A stretch of 64,000 bases of DNA from Novimethylophilus kurashikiensis (GCF_003112435.1 NZ_BDOQ01000018.1:1-64000); one strand, 5' to 3'. Positions 10,673 to 20,612 are shown, counted from the stretch's first letter. The notes: generated by a model not told the origin, from the sequence alone. Numbers and translations: made by a program.

Positions 10673-10891
10673 ATGGCAAAAGAAGATACGATTGAAATGC
10701 AAGGCGAGGTTCTTGAGAACCTGCCTAACGCCACATTCCGCGTAAAACTGGAAAACGGCCATGTTGTTTTGGGATACATTTCCGGAAAAATGCGTATGCA
10801 CTACATCCGCATCCTTCCCGGGGATAAAGTAACCGTGGAGCTGACGCCCTACGATTTGACGCGTGCACGGATCATCTTCCGCGCTAAATAA
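10673..10891 (+). CDS. infA: Translation initiation factor IF-1
   Basis: 72-residue S1-fold protein starting [11 protein letters not shown], exact IF-1 length. It binds the 30S A site during initiation. It lies between secY and rpmJ, a common order in proteobacteria. Confidence 0.97.
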   Translation: MAKEDTIEMQGEVLENLPNATFRVKLENGHVVLGYISGKMRMHYIRILPGDKVTVELTPYDLTRARIIFRAK

Positions 10892-10919
10892 GCGTTAGTT
10901 TTAAAAGAAGAGGTATGAA

Positions 10920-11033
10920 ATGAAAGTTCGTCCGTCCGTTAAAGCTTTGTGCCGCAACTGCAAGCTGATCCGCCGTCATGGCGTGGTGCGCGTCATTTGT
11001 TCCGATCCGCGCCATAAGCAGCGTCAAGGTTGA
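10920..11033 (+). CDS. rpmJ: 50S ribosomal protein L36, zinc-binding form
   Basis: A 37-codon gene starting [12 protein letters not shown]11, C14, C27 and H32 form the expected zinc ribbon (C+ form). An AAGAGG ribosome site precedes the ATG at 10920. The size and position between infA and rpsM are standard. Confidence 0.96.
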   Translation: MKVRPSVKALCRNCKLIRRHGVVRVICSDPRHKQRQG

Positions 11034-11058
11034 TCTAACGAGCGCAAGCTGATAGAAT
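11030..11058 (+). promoter_or_regulatory. Predicted sigma70 promoter for the alpha operon (rpsM onward)
   Basis: TTGATC (11030-11035) and TAGAAT (11053-11058) are separated by 17 bp. The -35 box overlaps the rpmJ stop codon. The predicted leader before rpsM is only about 33 nt, too short for the E. coli-type S4 pseudoknot. Confidence 0.6.
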
Positions 11059-11097
11059 TTCAGGCTTTTTTGAATTTGCCATTAATGGAGTAACTGT

Positions 11098-11460
11098 ATG
11101 GCCCGGATCGCAGGGGTAAATATCCCCAACCACAAGCATGCCGAAATCGCGTTGACCTCGATTTATGGCATTGGTCGCACCACGGCGCAGAAAATCTGTG
11201 TGGCCGCTGGTATTTTGGCGTCTACCAAGGTCAAGGATCTTAGCGATAGCGAAGTTGAAAAGCTGCGCGATGAAGTCGCCAAGTTCAAGGTGGAGGGCGA
11301 TCTTCGCCGTGAAGTCTCCATGAATATCAAGCGATTGATGGACCTGGGCTGCTATCGCGGCATCCGCCATCGTCGCGGTCTGCCTGTTCGCGGTCAGCGC
11401 ACCAAGACCAACGCCCGTACTCGTAAGGGCCCGGTCAAGGCGATCAAGGCTTCCAAGTAA
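11098..11460 (+). CDS. rpsM: 30S ribosomal protein S13
   Basis: 120-residue S13, starting [11 protein letters not shown]. The helix-two-turn-helix region and the basic tail [12 protein letters not shown] that reaches the P-site tRNA are present. First gene after the predicted alpha promoter. Confidence 0.97.
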   Translation: MARIAGVNIPNHKHAEIALTSIYGIGRTTAQKICVAAGILASTKVKDLSDSEVEKLRDEVAKFKVEGDLRREVSMNIKRLMDLGCYRGIRHRRGLPVRGQRTKTNARTRKGPVKAIKASK

Positions 11461-11472
11461 GGATAAAGCATA

Positions 11473-11865
11473 ATGGCTAAAGCAACGAATGTAAGAGTTC
11501 GCAAGAAGGTCAAGAAGAACATTGCCGAAGGTATCGCGCACGTTCACGCTTCCTTCAATAACACCATCATCACTATCACCGACCGTCAAGGCAACGCTTT
11601 GTCTTGGGCAACATCTGGTGGTGCCGGCTTTAAGGGTTCTCGTAAGAGTACCCCGTTTGCAGCCCAGGTTGCTGCTGAGGCGGCTGGTAAGGCTGCTCAA
11701 GAATGCGGCGTTAAGAACCTCGAAGTTCGCATCAAAGGGCCTGGTCCTGGTCGCGAGTCCTCTGTTCGTGCTCTGAATGCCGTTGGCTTCAAGATTACCA
11801 GTATTTCTGATGTGACGCCGGTGCCACACAACGGTTGCCGTCCGCCCAAGAAGCGTCGCATTTAA
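11473..11865 (+). CDS. rpsK: 30S ribosomal protein S11
   Basis: 130-residue S11. The [14 protein letters not shown] core and the C-terminal [11 protein letters not shown] tail are diagnostic. It lies on the 30S platform next to the Shine-Dalgarno helix. Confidence 0.98.
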   Translation: MAKATNVRVRKKVKKNIAEGIAHVHASFNNTIITITDRQGNALSWATSGGAGFKGSRKSTPFAAQVAAEAAGKAAQECGVKNLEVRIKGPGPGRESSVRALNAVGFKITSISDVTPVPHNGCRPPKKRRI

Positions 11866-11877
11866 AGGAGAATCAAC

Positions 11878-12507
11878 GTGGCAAGAAATCTTGACCCGAA
11901 GTGCCGTCAGTGCCGTCGCGAGGGTGAAAAACTATTTCTGAAGGCTGAGAAGTGCTTTACGGACAAGTGCGCGATTGAAAAGCGCAACTTCCCTCCAGGC
12001 CAGCATGGTCAAAAGCGTACTCCTCGCCTTTCCGATTACGGCGTTCAGTTGCGTGAAAAGCAAAAGCTGCGTCGTATTTACGGTGTTCTGGAACATCAGT
12101 TCCGTGGGTACTACGCCAAGGCTGATGGCAGCAAGGGCATCACCGGTGAAAACCTGCTGCAATTGCTGGAAAGCCGTCTCGACAACGTTGCCTACCGCAT
12201 GGGTATCGGCGGTTCCCGTCGTGAAGCACGACAGATCGTTCGCCACAACAGCATTCTGGTGAATGGCAAGCGCGTCAATATTCCGTCTTACCAGGTTCGT
12301 CCGGGTGATGTGGTTGAAGTCGCTGAAAAGTCCAAGCAGCAGCTGCGTATCAAGGGTGCCGTTGAAGCTGCAGAGCAGCGCGGTTTCCCTGAGTGGCTCG
12401 AAGTGGATGTGAAGGCGCTGAAGGGTACCTACAAGGCTCGTCCGCAACGTGACGAATTGCCGGCAACCATCAACGAGTCTCTCGTTGTGGAACTGTACTC
12501 CAAGTAA
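11878..12507 (+). CDS. rpsD: 30S ribosomal protein S4, GTG start
   Basis: 209-residue S4, a primary 16S rRNA binder. It starts with GTG at 11878 after AAAGGAGAATCAAC. The S4 RNA-binding domain ([10 protein letters not shown] and R-Q-I-V-R-H) lies in the second half. The N-terminal cysteines C9, C12, C26 and C31 keep a possible zinc-binding pattern. Confidence 0.97.
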   Translation: MARNLDPKCRQCRREGEKLFLKAEKCFTDKCAIEKRNFPPGQHGQKRTPRLSDYGVQLREKQKLRRIYGVLEHQFRGYYAKADGSKGITGENLLQLLESRLDNVAYRMGIGGSRREARQIVRHNSILVNGKRVNIPSYQVRPGDVVEVAEKSKQQLRIKGAVEAAEQRGFPEWLEVDVKALKGTYKARPQRDELPATINESLVVELYSK

Positions 12508-12534
12508 CCTGCCTCATTTACTGAAGGAACAGCG

Positions 12535-13527
12535 ATGCAAAGCAGTCCAAATGAATATTTGAAGCCGCGAGTTGTTGAGGTGGAGGCATTGTCTCCTTCT
12601 CGTGCTCGCGTTACGCTCGAGCCGATGGAGCGTGGATTTGGCTATACGCTGGGCAATGCCCTGCGTCGCGTCTTGCTCTCCTCCATCCCGGGCTTTGCCA
12701 TCACTGAAGTGAAGATCGACGGTGTGGTGCATGAGTATTCGACTCTTGAAGGTGTGCAGGAAGATGTCGTTGACATTCTGCTGAACCTGAAGGGCGTTGC
12801 GCTCAAGCTGCACAATCATACCGAAGCTGTGCTCACGCTCAGCAAGTCTTCCGAGGGTGTAGTCACTGCCGGTGATTTCGAAGCGGGTCATGATGTTGAG
12901 ATCATCAATCCTGGTCATGTGATTGCGCACCTCACCAAGGGCGGTAAGCTGGCTATCGAAGTCAAGGTGGAGATGGGGCGTGGTTATCAACCTGTCCCGA
13001 TGCGTCAGAAGAGCGCCGATGAAGATCGCGCTTTGGGTTTCATTCTGGTTGACGCTTCATTCAGCCCGATTCGCAAGGTGAGCTATCACGTTGATAGCGC
13101 ACGTGTGGAGCAGCGTACGGACCTGGATAAGTTGGTGATGGATGTCGAAACCAACGGCGCAATCGAGCCTGAACAAGCTATCCGCGATGCAGCACGCATC
13201 CTGGTGGGCCAGTTGTCGGTATTTGCCGATCTTGAAGGCGCTCCTGCCGAAACCATTTCCAGCGGCCGTGCAGCACCTCAGATCGATCCGATTCTGCTGC
13301 GTCCGGTGGACGATTTGGAATTGACCGTTCGTTCGGCAAACTGCTTGAAGGCAGAAAACATTTATTACATTGGCGATCTGATCCAGCGCCAAGAGTCCGA
13401 ATTGTTGAAGGCTCCCAACTTGGGCCGCAAATCTTTGAATGAAATCAAGGATGTGTTGGCTTCACGCGGCCTAACGCTCGGTATGAAGCTGGAAAACTGG
13501 CCGCCTGCCAACCTGGAAAGGGTTTAA
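12535..13527 (+). CDS. rpoA: DNA-directed RNA polymerase subunit alpha
   Basis: 330-residue RpoA. The N-terminal dimerisation domain contains [14 protein letters not shown]. The C-terminal domain (from about residue 250) contains the [10 protein letters not shown] helix that contacts UP elements and activators. It is placed between rpsD and rplQ as usual. Confidence 0.98.
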   Translation: MQSSPNEYLKPRVVEVEALSPSRARVTLEPMERGFGYTLGNALRRVLLSSIPGFAITEVKIDGVVHEYSTLEGVQEDVVDILLNLKGVALKLHNHTEAVLTLSKSSEGVVTAGDFEAGHDVEIINPGHVIAHLTKGGKLAIEVKVEMGRGYQPVPMRQKSADEDRALGFILVDASFSPIRKVSYHVDSARVEQRTDLDKLVMDVETNGAIEPEQAIRDAARILVGQLSVFADLEGAPAETISSGRAAPQIDPILLRPVDDLELTVRSANCLKAENIYYIGDLIQRQESELLKAPNLGRKSLNEIKDVLASRGLTLGMKLENWPPANLERV

Positions 13528-13537
13528 GGGGAAAATC

Positions 13538-13924
13538 ATGCGTCATCGCGTCAGCAATCGCAAACTTAATCGTACCACCAGCCATCGCATGGCAATGTTC
13601 CGCAACATGGCTAATTCCTTGTTGCGTCACGAAGTGATCAAGACCACGCTGCCGAAGGCAAAGGAACTGCGCAAGATCGCAGAGCCTCTGATTACCTTGA
13701 GCAAGAATGGCTCTTTGTCAAATCGCCGTTTGGCTTTTGACCGTACCCGTGATCGTGAAATTGTCGTCAAGTTGTTCAATGAACTCGGGCCGCGTTATGC
13801 TAACCGTAACGGTGGCTACCTTCGCATCTTGAAGTGTGGCTTCCGCGTTGGCGACAACGCTCCTATGGCGTTGGTTGAATTGGTTGATCGCCCTGAAGTA
13901 GATACCGAAGCTGTAGCAGTTTAA
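13538..13924 (+). CDS. rplQ: 50S ribosomal protein L17
   Basis: 128-residue L17, starting [17 protein letters not shown]. It is the last gene of the ribosomal cluster and is followed by a strong terminator. Confidence 0.97.
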   Translation: MRHRVSNRKLNRTTSHRMAMFRNMANSLLRHEVIKTTLPKAKELRKIAEPLITLSKNGSLSNRRLAFDRTRDREIVVKLFNELGPRYANRNGGYLRILKCGFRVGDNAPMALVELVDRPEVDTEAVAV

Positions 13925-13945
13925 ACGCTGATCAGCATGCTTCTT

Positions 13946-13977
13946 AAAGCCGCACATATGCAAGTATGTGCGGCTTT
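13946..13977 (+). terminator. Terminator of the ribosomal cluster
   Basis: A 13-bp perfect stem (AAAGCCGCACATA at 13946-13958 with its complement at 13965-13977) with a 6-nt loop is followed by AGTTTTTT. It overlaps the stop codon of the convergent glutaredoxin-like gene and may serve both directions. Confidence 0.88.
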
Positions 13978-14233
13978 AGTTTTTTAAGTGCTCCAAAAAG
14001 TCCAGGCATTGCTGGCGATCGAAGGGCCAATTCAGTTCCTTATCTTCTAGTTTGAGGACAGGAATGCGCAGACCATAGATCATTTCCAGTGAGTCATCTG
14101 CAGCAATATCAATACTGACAATCTCCAAGTCAGCGCATTCCTTGCAGGATTCAATGATCGATAATGCCTCCTCACAAAGATGGCAAGAATCAGTTCCGTA
14201 GAGCGTGAGTAGGTGAGTCAAATCGATGTCCAA
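13976..14233 (-). CDS. Glutaredoxin-like (DUF836 family) protein
   Basis: 85-residue thioredoxin-fold protein. A C-H-L-C redox motif lies near residues 17-20, and a conserved cis-proline segment R-I-P-V-L occurs further on, matching the small glutaredoxin-like DUF836 family. It probably acts as a cytoplasmic thiol oxidoreductase; the substrate is unknown. It is convergent with rplQ and divergent from the MscS channel gene. Confidence 0.8.
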   Translation of the reverse strand: MDIDLTHLLTLYGTDSCHLCEEALSIIESCKECADLEIVSIDIAADDSLEMIYGLRIPVLKLEDKELNWPFDRQQCLDFLEHLKN

Positions 14234-14277
14234 TTAAAAACAAAAGTAGGTTATGGTTTTGTTCGCAATAGTAACGA

Positions 14278-15534
14278 ATGAGAAAAAACGAAATGCATGA
14301 AATTAAAGAGATCTGGGGAGATTTAAATTCGCAGAGCTTGCTGATACAACTGACAGTTATCGCTGTTAGTTTGATTGCCGCTTGGTTTGCTAATCGGCTA
14401 CTTGGGCAGCATATCATGAAAAGCAGCCAGGAAAATTGGCAGCTGGGAATAGGCGGGGTCAAGCGAGTCCTGTTTCCATTAACTGCATTGGCGTGCGTTA
14501 CAGTTTTTAGAGTGCTGTTAAGTCAGACCCAACATACCGGGGCGCTGAAACTGGCGGCAACGCTATTAGTGGCCATGGCAGCAATTCGCCTGGCTGTGTA
14601 TCTGCTCAGGTATATCTTTGCTCCTAGTGGTTGGCTGCGGACGACCGAGAATTTTATCGTTGCTATTGTATGGGCGGTGGTCGCACTGCACTTGACTGGG
14701 CTTCTTCCGGACACGGTTGCTCTGCTTGAACAAACAGGATTTTCAGTTGGAAAGCGTCAAATATCCGTATTGCTGATCCTTCAGGCTGTCATAACAGGCG
14801 CCGTGACGTTGGTTGCAACCTTGTGGATTGGTCGACTCCTCGAAAATAAGGTCATGCGGGCTGAGCAGATTGAGCTCAATCTGCGCGTAGTATTTGCCAA
14901 GCTCATTCGCATATTACTTATCGTCGTTGGCGTACTTGCAGCACTCTCCGCGATCGGCTTCGATATCACGCTGTTGTCTGTATTTGGTGGTGCACTTGGC
15001 GTGGGCCTGGGCTTTGGACTGCAAAAGATAGCCAGCAACTATCTGAGCGGTTTTATTATCCTTCTAGACCATTCGTTACATATGGGAGATGTGCTGACAG
15101 TAGACGGGCACTATGGAGTGGTACATCAGTTGCGTGGGCGTTACCTGGTATTGCGCAAGCTGGATGGAACTGAGGTTGTGATTCCCAATGACACGCTCAT
15201 CACTTCCACCGTCATCAATCATTCGTTTTCGGATCGAAATGCCCGTGTGCAAATTCCAGTGCAAATTAGCTACGATAGCCCGCTGGATAAGGCTATGCTC
15301 ATCATAAAGAGTGCTGCATTTGATCATGTAAGGGTGTTAAAGACACCGGAGCCGGATGTGCTGGTGCAGGGGCTGGGCGAGAATGGCATCGATCTCCAGT
15401 TATCCGTATGGGTGGATGATCCAGAAGAGGGATTTGGAAGCTTGAAGTCGGCGATATATATGAAAATATTGGCTGAATTTAAAGCGGCAGGAGTAACGAT
15501 TCCTTACCCCCAGCGTGAAGTCAGGATGATGTGA
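14278..15534 (+). CDS. MscS-family mechanosensitive ion channel
   Basis: 418-residue inner-membrane protein. The first 240 residues contain several membrane segments, followed by the glycine- and alanine-rich pore helix (G-G-A-L-G-V-G-L-G-F-G-L). The soluble MscS beta domain follows, with the L-D-G-T-E-V-V-I-P-N motif, then an alpha/beta C-terminal domain ending I-P-Y-P-Q-R-E-V. It would release solutes during hypo-osmotic shock. It is longer than E. coli MscS (286 residues) because of extra N-terminal membrane helices. Confidence 0.9.
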   Translation: MRKNEMHEIKEIWGDLNSQSLLIQLTVIAVSLIAAWFANRLLGQHIMKSSQENWQLGIGGVKRVLFPLTALACVTVFRVLLSQTQHTGALKLAATLLVAMAAIRLAVYLLRYIFAPSGWLRTTENFIVAIVWAVVALHLTGLLPDTVALLEQTGFSVGKRQISVLLILQAVITGAVTLVATLWIGRLLENKVMRAEQIELNLRVVFAKLIRILLIVVGVLAALSAIGFDITLLSVFGGALGVGLGFGLQKIASNYLSGFIILLDHSLHMGDVLTVDGHYGVVHQLRGRYLVLRKLDGTEVVIPNDTLITSTVINHSFSDRNARVQIPVQISYDSPLDKAMLIIKSAAFDHVRVLKTPEPDVLVQGLGENGIDLQLSVWVDDPEEGFGSLKSAIYMKILAEFKAAGVTIPYPQREVRMM

Positions 15535-15552
15535 TACCGTGCCAGAATAAAT

Positions 15553-15580
15553 AAAAAAGCCCGCATATGCGGGCTTTTTT
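15553..15580. terminator. Bidirectional terminator between mscS-like gene and rpmG
   Basis: A perfect palindrome: six A, GCCCGCATATGCGGGC, six T. It stands between convergent genes (the channel gene ending at 15534 and rpmG ending at 15599) and has T-tracts in both directions. Confidence 0.9.
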
Positions 15581-15598
15581 ACGGGAAAGAGCTGAGAA

Positions 15599-15766
15599 TT
15601 ACTTCAGCTTGGTTTCCTTGTAAGCGACGTGCTTACGAGCAACGGGATCAAACTTCATGATCTCCATCTTCTCAGGCATCGTGCGCTTGTTCTTGGTGGT
15701 GGTGTAGAAGTGGCCGGTCCCTGCGGAGGATTCCAGCTTGATCTTTTCACGAATCTTGGTAGCCAT
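15599..15766 (-). CDS. rpmG: 50S ribosomal protein L33, zinc-free form
   Basis: 55-codon gene starting [11 protein letters not shown] and ending E-T-K-L-K. It has no cysteines, so it is the zinc-independent (C-) form. It lies 9 bp downstream of rpmB, the usual rpmBG pair. Confidence 0.95.
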   Translation of the reverse strand: MATKIREKIKLESSAGTGHFYTTTKNKRTMPEKMEIMKFDPVARKHVAYKETKLK

Positions 15767-15775
15767 GTCGGTTCC

Positions 15776-16012
15776 TTAGATCTTTTCGCCGCGTGCGCGC
15801 AGGTCGGTCAAAACGGATTCGATGCCGTTCTTGTCAATCGTGCGCAGGGCAGCGTTGGTGATGCGCAGGCTCACCCAACGGTTTTCGCTTTCAACCCAGA
15901 ACTTGCGGTTCTGAAGATTGGGAAGAAAACGGCGCTTGGTCTTGTTGTTTGCGTGGGAAATGTTGTTCCCGCTCATCGGCTTCTTGCCGGTCACCTGACA
16001 TACGCGTGCCAT
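15776..16012 (-). CDS. rpmB: 50S ribosomal protein L28
   Basis: 78-residue L28, starting [12 protein letters not shown] with the N-N-K-T-K-R-R-F motif. It is the first gene of the rpmBG pair. Confidence 0.97.
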   Translation of the reverse strand: MARVCQVTGKKPMSGNNISHANNKTKRRFLPNLQNRKFWVESENRWVSLRITNAALRTIDKNGIESVLTDLRARGEKI

Positions 16013-16108
16013 GGTTGTCTCCGAATTTGGAAAAACCGCTTTTATACCACAAAAGCGAGTTTTGACTCAAGTCATTAGTGATGGATAACAGTCGCTTAAT
16101 AGAGAGCG

Positions 16109-16555
16109 TCAGTGCTTTCCTGTGCTACCGAAACCGCCTTCGCCCCGATGGCTTTGGGCAAAATCGTCTACGACGTTAAAGGTGGCTTGCTGGACCGGCA
16201 CGATGACCAGTTGGGCAATACGTTCCATTGGATTCAACATAAAGACTTCACGTCCCCGGTTCCAGCATGAAACGAACAATTGGCCTTGGTAGTCCGAGTC
16301 AATCAGACCTACCAAATTGCCCAGTACGATGCCATGCTTATGGCCGAGACCTGACCTGGGAAGTATCAATGCAGCATAGCCTGGGTCAGCAATGTGGATC
16401 GCCATGCCGGTAGGGATTAGCTCGGTTTCTCCCGGATGCAGGGTTAGTACATGCTCGATGCAAGCCCGTAGGTCCAATCCTGCTGAACCAGGCGTGGCAT
16501 AAGCGGGTAGGTGATTACGCAAACGCTGGTCCAGCACCTTAACGTCGATTTGCAT
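16109..16555 (-). CDS. dut: Deoxyuridine 5'-triphosphate nucleotidohydrolase (dUTPase)
   Basis: 148-residue trimeric dUTPase that hydrolyses dUTP to dUMP and pyrophosphate. All five family motifs are visible: [15 protein letters not shown], the uracil-binding G-L-I-D-S-D-Y-Q-G segment, E-R-I-A-Q-L and the C-terminal [10 protein letters not shown]. It lies 3 bp downstream of coaBC, the common coaBC-dut arrangement. Confidence 0.97.
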   Translation of the reverse strand: MQIDVKVLDQRLRNHLPAYATPGSAGLDLRACIEHVLTLHPGETELIPTGMAIHIADPGYAALILPRSGLGHKHGIVLGNLVGLIDSDYQGQLFVSCWNRGREVFMLNPMERIAQLVIVPVQQATFNVVDDFAQSHRGEGGFGSTGKH

Positions 16556-16558
16556 GAA

Positions 16559-17761
16559 TTATTCCTTGGTCGATGATTTGGGCAACATATTGGCGACATG
16601 ACGCAGTAGCTGGCGAGCAAGGGTCAGTTTACTTGCGCGCGGTAACGGATGCGTACCCTTGTCGTCTAGAAGAACAAGTTCGTTCTCGTCGCCGCCGAAC
16701 CCGTCCTGAATCAAATTTGCAGCAAGCAGGGGAAGGTTTTTCTTGCGTCGCTTGTGTTCTGCATATTCGAGGAGATTCTCGCTTTCTGCTGCGAAGCCGA
16801 CACAAAAGGGGGGCTCGGGCAAGTTCATGACATTGGCGAGGATGTCAGGGTTGGGCGCGAGTTCCAGCGTCAGGATGTGTGCGTCCTTCTTGATTTTCTG
16901 CTCGCTGGGGTTAAGCACGTAATAATCGGCGACTGCCGCAACGGCGATGAAAATATCTTTTTGGGTAAGGTTTGCCATCACGGCATTGAGCATTTGCTGC
17001 GCGCTCGTTACCTTGATCACTTCGGCGCCATATGGCGGGAGTAAGGGTGTTTGGCCGCTGACTAGTGTGACATCGGCACCCATTTCTAATGCCGCTTTGG
17101 CGATGGCATAACCCATCTTGCCGGAGCTTAGATTGGTGATGCCGCGAGCGGCGTCAATGGCTTCGAAAGTGGGGCCGGCGGTGATGAGTACACGTTTGCC
17201 GGTAAGCAGTTTAAGTTGCTGGCTTGCCTCGAGTTGATCGAGCAAAATGTCTGGCTCCAGCATACGGCCCAAGCCTTCTTCTCCGCACGCTTGTACGCCA
17301 CTATCCGGGCCTAAAACGTGGATGCCATCGCTTTTCAGGGTTGCAATGTTGCGTTGAGTGGCTGGGTTTTGCCACATCTGCACATTCATCGCAGGAGCTA
17401 CGTACATCGGGCAAGCGCGTGCAAGGCAGAGGGTGGATAGCAAATCGTCGGCTTCGCCATGAACAAGCTTGGCAAGAAAGTCGGCGCTTGCGGGGGCGAT
17501 CAGGATTGCATCGGCATCGCGCGTAAATTCAATATGCGCCATGCCGTTGTCGATGCGGTTATCCCAAAGATCCGTAAAAACTGGGCGGCCAGAGAGTGCT
17601 TGCAGGGTCACCGGAGTAATGAATTGCGTGGCGGCCTCGGTCATGACCACCTGCACCTCCACACCTTGTTTCACGAGCAGGCGAACAAGCTCTGCGGTTT
17701 TGTAAGCGGCAATGCCTCCGGTAACACCTAGCAGCAAGCGCTTGAATGGAGTTTGGGCCAT
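16559..17761 (-). CDS. coaBC: Bifunctional phosphopantothenoylcysteine decarboxylase / phosphopantothenate-cysteine ligase
   Basis: 400-residue fusion for two steps of coenzyme A synthesis. The N-terminal flavoprotein domain (about 1-185) has the G-V-T-G-G-I-A-A-Y-K start, the A-P-A-M-N-V-Q-M-W motif and the C-G-E-E-G-L-G-R-M segment. The CTP-dependent ligase domain (about 190-400) has I-T-A-G-P-T-F-E-A-I-D and F-A-A-E-S-E-N-L. Full length, operon with dut. Confidence 0.97.
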   Translation of the reverse strand: MAQTPFKRLLLGVTGGIAAYKTAELVRLLVKQGVEVQVVMTEAATQFITPVTLQALSGRPVFTDLWDNRIDNGMAHIEFTRDADAILIAPASADFLAKLVHGEADDLLSTLCLARACPMYVAPAMNVQMWQNPATQRNIATLKSDGIHVLGPDSGVQACGEEGLGRMLEPDILLDQLEASQQLKLLTGKRVLITAGPTFEAIDAARGITNLSSGKMGYAIAKAALEMGADVTLVSGQTPLLPPYGAEVIKVTSAQQMLNAVMANLTQKDIFIAVAAVADYYVLNPSEQKIKKDAHILTLELAPNPDILANVMNLPEPPFCVGFAAESENLLEYAEHKRRKKNLPLLAANLIQDGFGGDENELVLLDDKGTHPLPRASKLTLARQLLRHVANMLPKSSTKE

Positions 17762-17800
17762 AATGGGCTGGAAGTTATTGATTGATCGATTTTATCCGAA

Positions 17801-18616
17801 ATGAAGCGCGCGTGGCGATGGCGCATATTCAATAAAAACAGGATTGTAAACGTGTGGCGGAAAATCAGAATCGGCGTGTTGGTCATTATCCTGCTAACCG
17901 TGGCTCAAGAGGCCTGGCTACAGAGCAGGGTACTGAAGTGGCGCAATAATCTGAATGTTGCGCTATATCCCATCAATGCCGACGGAAGTCCGGCAAGCGA
18001 TCAGTGCATTCGTAATCTACGTCAAGAAGAGTGGGCGTCTTTGGAGGCCTATTTCGCCGAGCAGGCCGAGACCTATCGGCTGTCCATCAAAAGTCCTCTT
18101 CGATTCTTGCAAGGGACTTCCCTGAATGAATTGCCGCCAACCCCACCTAAACAATCATCCGCATTGGAAGCTGTCCTGTGGAGCCTTAAATTTCGATGGT
18201 GGGCGTGGCGGCATAGTCCGCCGGTACAACTGCCTACGGATATCCGTTTGTACTTGATGTATCACGACCCGCAAAAAACGCCGGTTCTTGCGCATTCGAC
18301 AGCGCTTAGCAAAGGACGGGTTGGCCTGGTAAATGTCTTTGCAGGAGAAGGATACGGAAAAACCAATCAGGTTTTGATCGCCCACGAGCTACTGCATACC
18401 TTGGGTGCCAGAGATAAATATGACTTGGCTACCAATCAGCCCTCGTACCCAACAGGGTTTGCAGCTCCTGACAAAATACCGCGTTACCCGCAAGATACTG
18501 CGGAGTTGATGGCGGGGCGGGTACCGATCTCGGCAACTAGCGCTGAAATTCCAGTCGATCTACAGCAAACCCTGATTGGGCCGGTTAGCGCAATGGAGAT
18601 CCATTGGATGAAGTAG
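17801..18616 (+). CDS. Membrane-anchored putative metallopeptidase (HELLH motif), unknown family
   Basis: 271-residue protein I do not recognise by name. A basic N-terminus (residues 1-22) is followed by one hydrophobic segment (about 23-40), so the rest is probably periplasmic. Near residue 196 is H-E-L-L-H-T-L-G-A-R-D-K-Y, which contains the HExxH zinc-binding pattern of metallopeptidases; a G-A-x-D-K-Y context resembles catalytic helices where D or a later residue completes the site. The region after the motif is short. It is divergent from coaBC and upstream of radC. Peptidase activity is inferred from the motif only. Confidence 0.6.
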   Translation: MKRAWRWRIFNKNRIVNVWRKIRIGVLVIILLTVAQEAWLQSRVLKWRNNLNVALYPINADGSPASDQCIRNLRQEEWASLEAYFAEQAETYRLSIKSPLRFLQGTSLNELPPTPPKQSSALEAVLWSLKFRWWAWRHSPPVQLPTDIRLYLMYHDPQKTPVLAHSTALSKGRVGLVNVFAGEGYGKTNQVLIAHELLHTLGARDKYDLATNQPSYPTGFAAPDKIPRYPQDTAELMAGRVPISATSAEIPVDLQQTLIGPVSAMEIHWMK

Positions 18617-18657
18617 TCGTGACCTAAAGTCAAAGCCTAAAAGGAAGGGAATAACAA

Positions 18658-19332
18658 ATGGCAATTACCGATTGGCCGGCTGATGAGCGGCCCAGAGAAA
18701 AACTTTTGACACGAGGCCCCGCGGCGCTCTCGGATGCAGAGCTTCTGGCAATTTTTCTTCGTGTGGGAGTCAAGGGTCGAAGCGCCGTCGATCTGGGACG
18801 AGATCTGCTGAATCAGTTCGGCAATTTGAGTGGCATTTTTGCTTCGACGCCAGAAGCAATCTCGATGGTTCATGGGATGGGGCTTAGCAAATATGTTCAA
18901 CTGCAAGCGGTGTATGAGTTAGTAAAGCGGGCGTTGAACGAGTCCTTTCGGGAGCGGGACATGATGTCATCGCCGGATCAGGTTCGGCAATATCTGCGGT
19001 TGCAGCTACAGCATTTGCGGCGAGAAGTGTTCATGGTGCTGTTCCTCGACGCACAAAACCGATTGATTGCGGCAGAAGAAATGTTTGCGGGTACGCTGAC
19101 GCAAACAAGGATTTATCCAAGAGAGGTCGTGACACGTGCGCTGCAACATAACGCAGCCTCCGTTGTGCTGGCTCATAATCATCCTTCCGGAATTGCGGAG
19201 CCCAGTCGTGCGGATGAGATGTTAACGGCAGCGCTAAAGCAGGCGCTGGCGCTTGTCGATGTGCGAGTGTTGGATCATTTTGTGATAGCCGGCAATGCCG
19301 CACTTTCGTTTGCCGAGCGCGGAATGCTTTAG
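18658..19332 (+). CDS. radC: RadC family JAB/MPN-domain protein
   Basis: 224-residue RadC-like protein. An N-terminal helix-hairpin-helix-like region (about 20-100) is followed by a JAMM-type domain with the A-H-N-H-P-S-G motif and a downstream aspartate. The family was linked to DNA repair on weak evidence and its biochemical role is unresolved. Its stop codon overlaps the stop of the convergent YihY-like gene. Confidence 0.9.
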   Translation: MAITDWPADERPREKLLTRGPAALSDAELLAIFLRVGVKGRSAVDLGRDLLNQFGNLSGIFASTPEAISMVHGMGLSKYVQLQAVYELVKRALNESFRERDMMSSPDQVRQYLRLQLQHLRREVFMVLFLDAQNRLIAAEEMFAGTLTQTRIYPREVVTRALQHNAASVVLAHNHPSGIAEPSRADEMLTAALKQALALVDVRVLDHFVIAGNAALSFAERGML

Positions 19333-20612
19333 TCTTCTTGAGGAAGACCAGTGGCTCGTTTGTAACGGGATGCCAGGCTTTTGAGCAGGCTGAGGGTAAT
19401 CTTCGGCTCTTCCAGCAACAAGGTTTCGAGATTTTCCGGTCGAATGACAATGACATGCGCTTCCCGCGAAGTCGCAACGGCATCGGCCGTACGCTCGGCC
19501 TCGGTCAAGAATCCAAGCTCCCCGAAATAATCCCCAGGCACAAGACGGCGCAGAGGGATGCCGTTCTTCTGTAAATCTACGGTGCCTTGCAAAAGATAAT
19601 AGAGGTTGGCGTCTTCGTCTCCTTCACAAAAAACGGCGTCGTTCCGCCGATAGACGTAGCCGTAAAGCTCCATTAGACGCTGATGGTATAGCTCAAGATT
19701 GGCCGGGGCCTCAAGAAATAAGCCCCGGAGCAGCAACACATCCTTTTTGTTGAGTGCAACAGTCACCTCGGTGCCGATGAGAAACACGACAAAACCGTAG
19801 TAAAGCCAAGCGATCGACAAGAATAGATTTTTCATTCCGCCGAAAATGGTGCCGTAAGAATGGTTTGCGATCAGGAAAAGCCCGAACGCCGGTCGCATGG
19901 CGCTCCATAACAGTGCGGTGAATAAGGCACCTACAAAAATATGTCGCCATTTGGCGGCCGAGGGGGAAAAGGTCTTGTAGAAAAGCGCGATGGACAAAGC
20001 GCTGATGGTCAATGAGGCGAGCCAATTCAGTAATCCGGCAAACCAGGGCAGGCGGCTGAACGCTGCCAGCATTTTTTCAAGCATCAACCCGCTGAAGGTG
20101 AAGAGGAAAAATAGCGTCAGGATACCGATCACGCCTAGCACATCCTCGAGCTTGCGCTTGAGATAAGAAGGCGGCTGCGGCACTTTGGCGATGGTGAAAA
20201 ATGCACTTCTCAATGCCCCAGCCAAGGGCGTGGCTGCCCACAGCAGGGCGATCATCCCGAATACGCCCCATACTGCCTTGTGTTTCGCGATGTTATAGAC
20301 CTCAATCATGATGCGATTGCTGTACTTGGGCATCAGTTTGCTGACCAAAATGGCGAGCTTGACGATGGCGTAACTGGATGACACCGCAAAATGACTTAGC
20401 AGGAAGAAGATCAGCAGCACCATCGGTATCAGTGCAAACAGCGCGTAAAACGAGAGCGATGCAGACAGCCCGAATCCGTTGTGGCGATGGAATCCGGTTA
20501 GCGCCTCGCGGAGGACGAAGAGGGGCGGGCTATAGTGATGGCGCCGGAAAAAGGTCTTGACGGTGCGGTATCCCTGGAGGGGGTGACGCCAAAGTGCCCG
20601 CATGAAGGTCAT
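19329..20612 (-). CDS. YihY/BrkB family membrane protein fused to a cyclic-nucleotide-binding domain
   Basis: 427 residues. Residues from about 30 to 290 form a six-helix YihY (formerly mis-named RNase BN) membrane domain, with the [15 protein letters not shown] start and F[11 protein letters not shown] segment. From about 325 to 420 there is a cNMP-binding-like beta barrel with the phosphate-cassette-like G-D-Y-F-G-E-L-G-F segment and D-A-V-A-T-S-R-E-A. The canonical R of the RTA phosphate-binding motif is only approximately kept, so ligand binding is uncertain. The start overlaps the upstream pip stop (ATGA). Confidence 0.85.
   Translation of the reverse strand: MTFMRALWRHPLQGYRTVKTFFRRHHYSPPLFVLREALTGFHRHNGFGLSASLSFYALFALIPMVLLIFFLLSHFAVSSSYAIVKLAILVSKLMPKYSNRIMIEVYNIAKHKAVWGVFGMIALLWAATPLAGALRSAFFTIAKVPQPPSYLKRKLEDVLGVIGILTLFFLFTFSGLMLEKMLAAFSRLPWFAGLLNWLASLTISALSIALFYKTFSPSAAKWRHIFVGALFTALLWSAMRPAFGLFLIANHSYGTIFGGMKNLFLSIAWLYYGFVVFLIGTEVTVALNKKDVLLLRGLFLEAPANLELYHQRLMELYGYVYRRNDAVFCEGDEDANLYYLLQGTVDLQKNGIPLRRLVPGDYFGELGFLTEAERTADAVATSREAHVIVIRPENLETLLLEEPKITLSLLKSLASRYKRATGLPQED

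Noticed and set aside
15629-16078. 149-codon plus-strand frame over rpmG and rpmB
   Set aside because: Antisense to two certain ribosomal protein genes.
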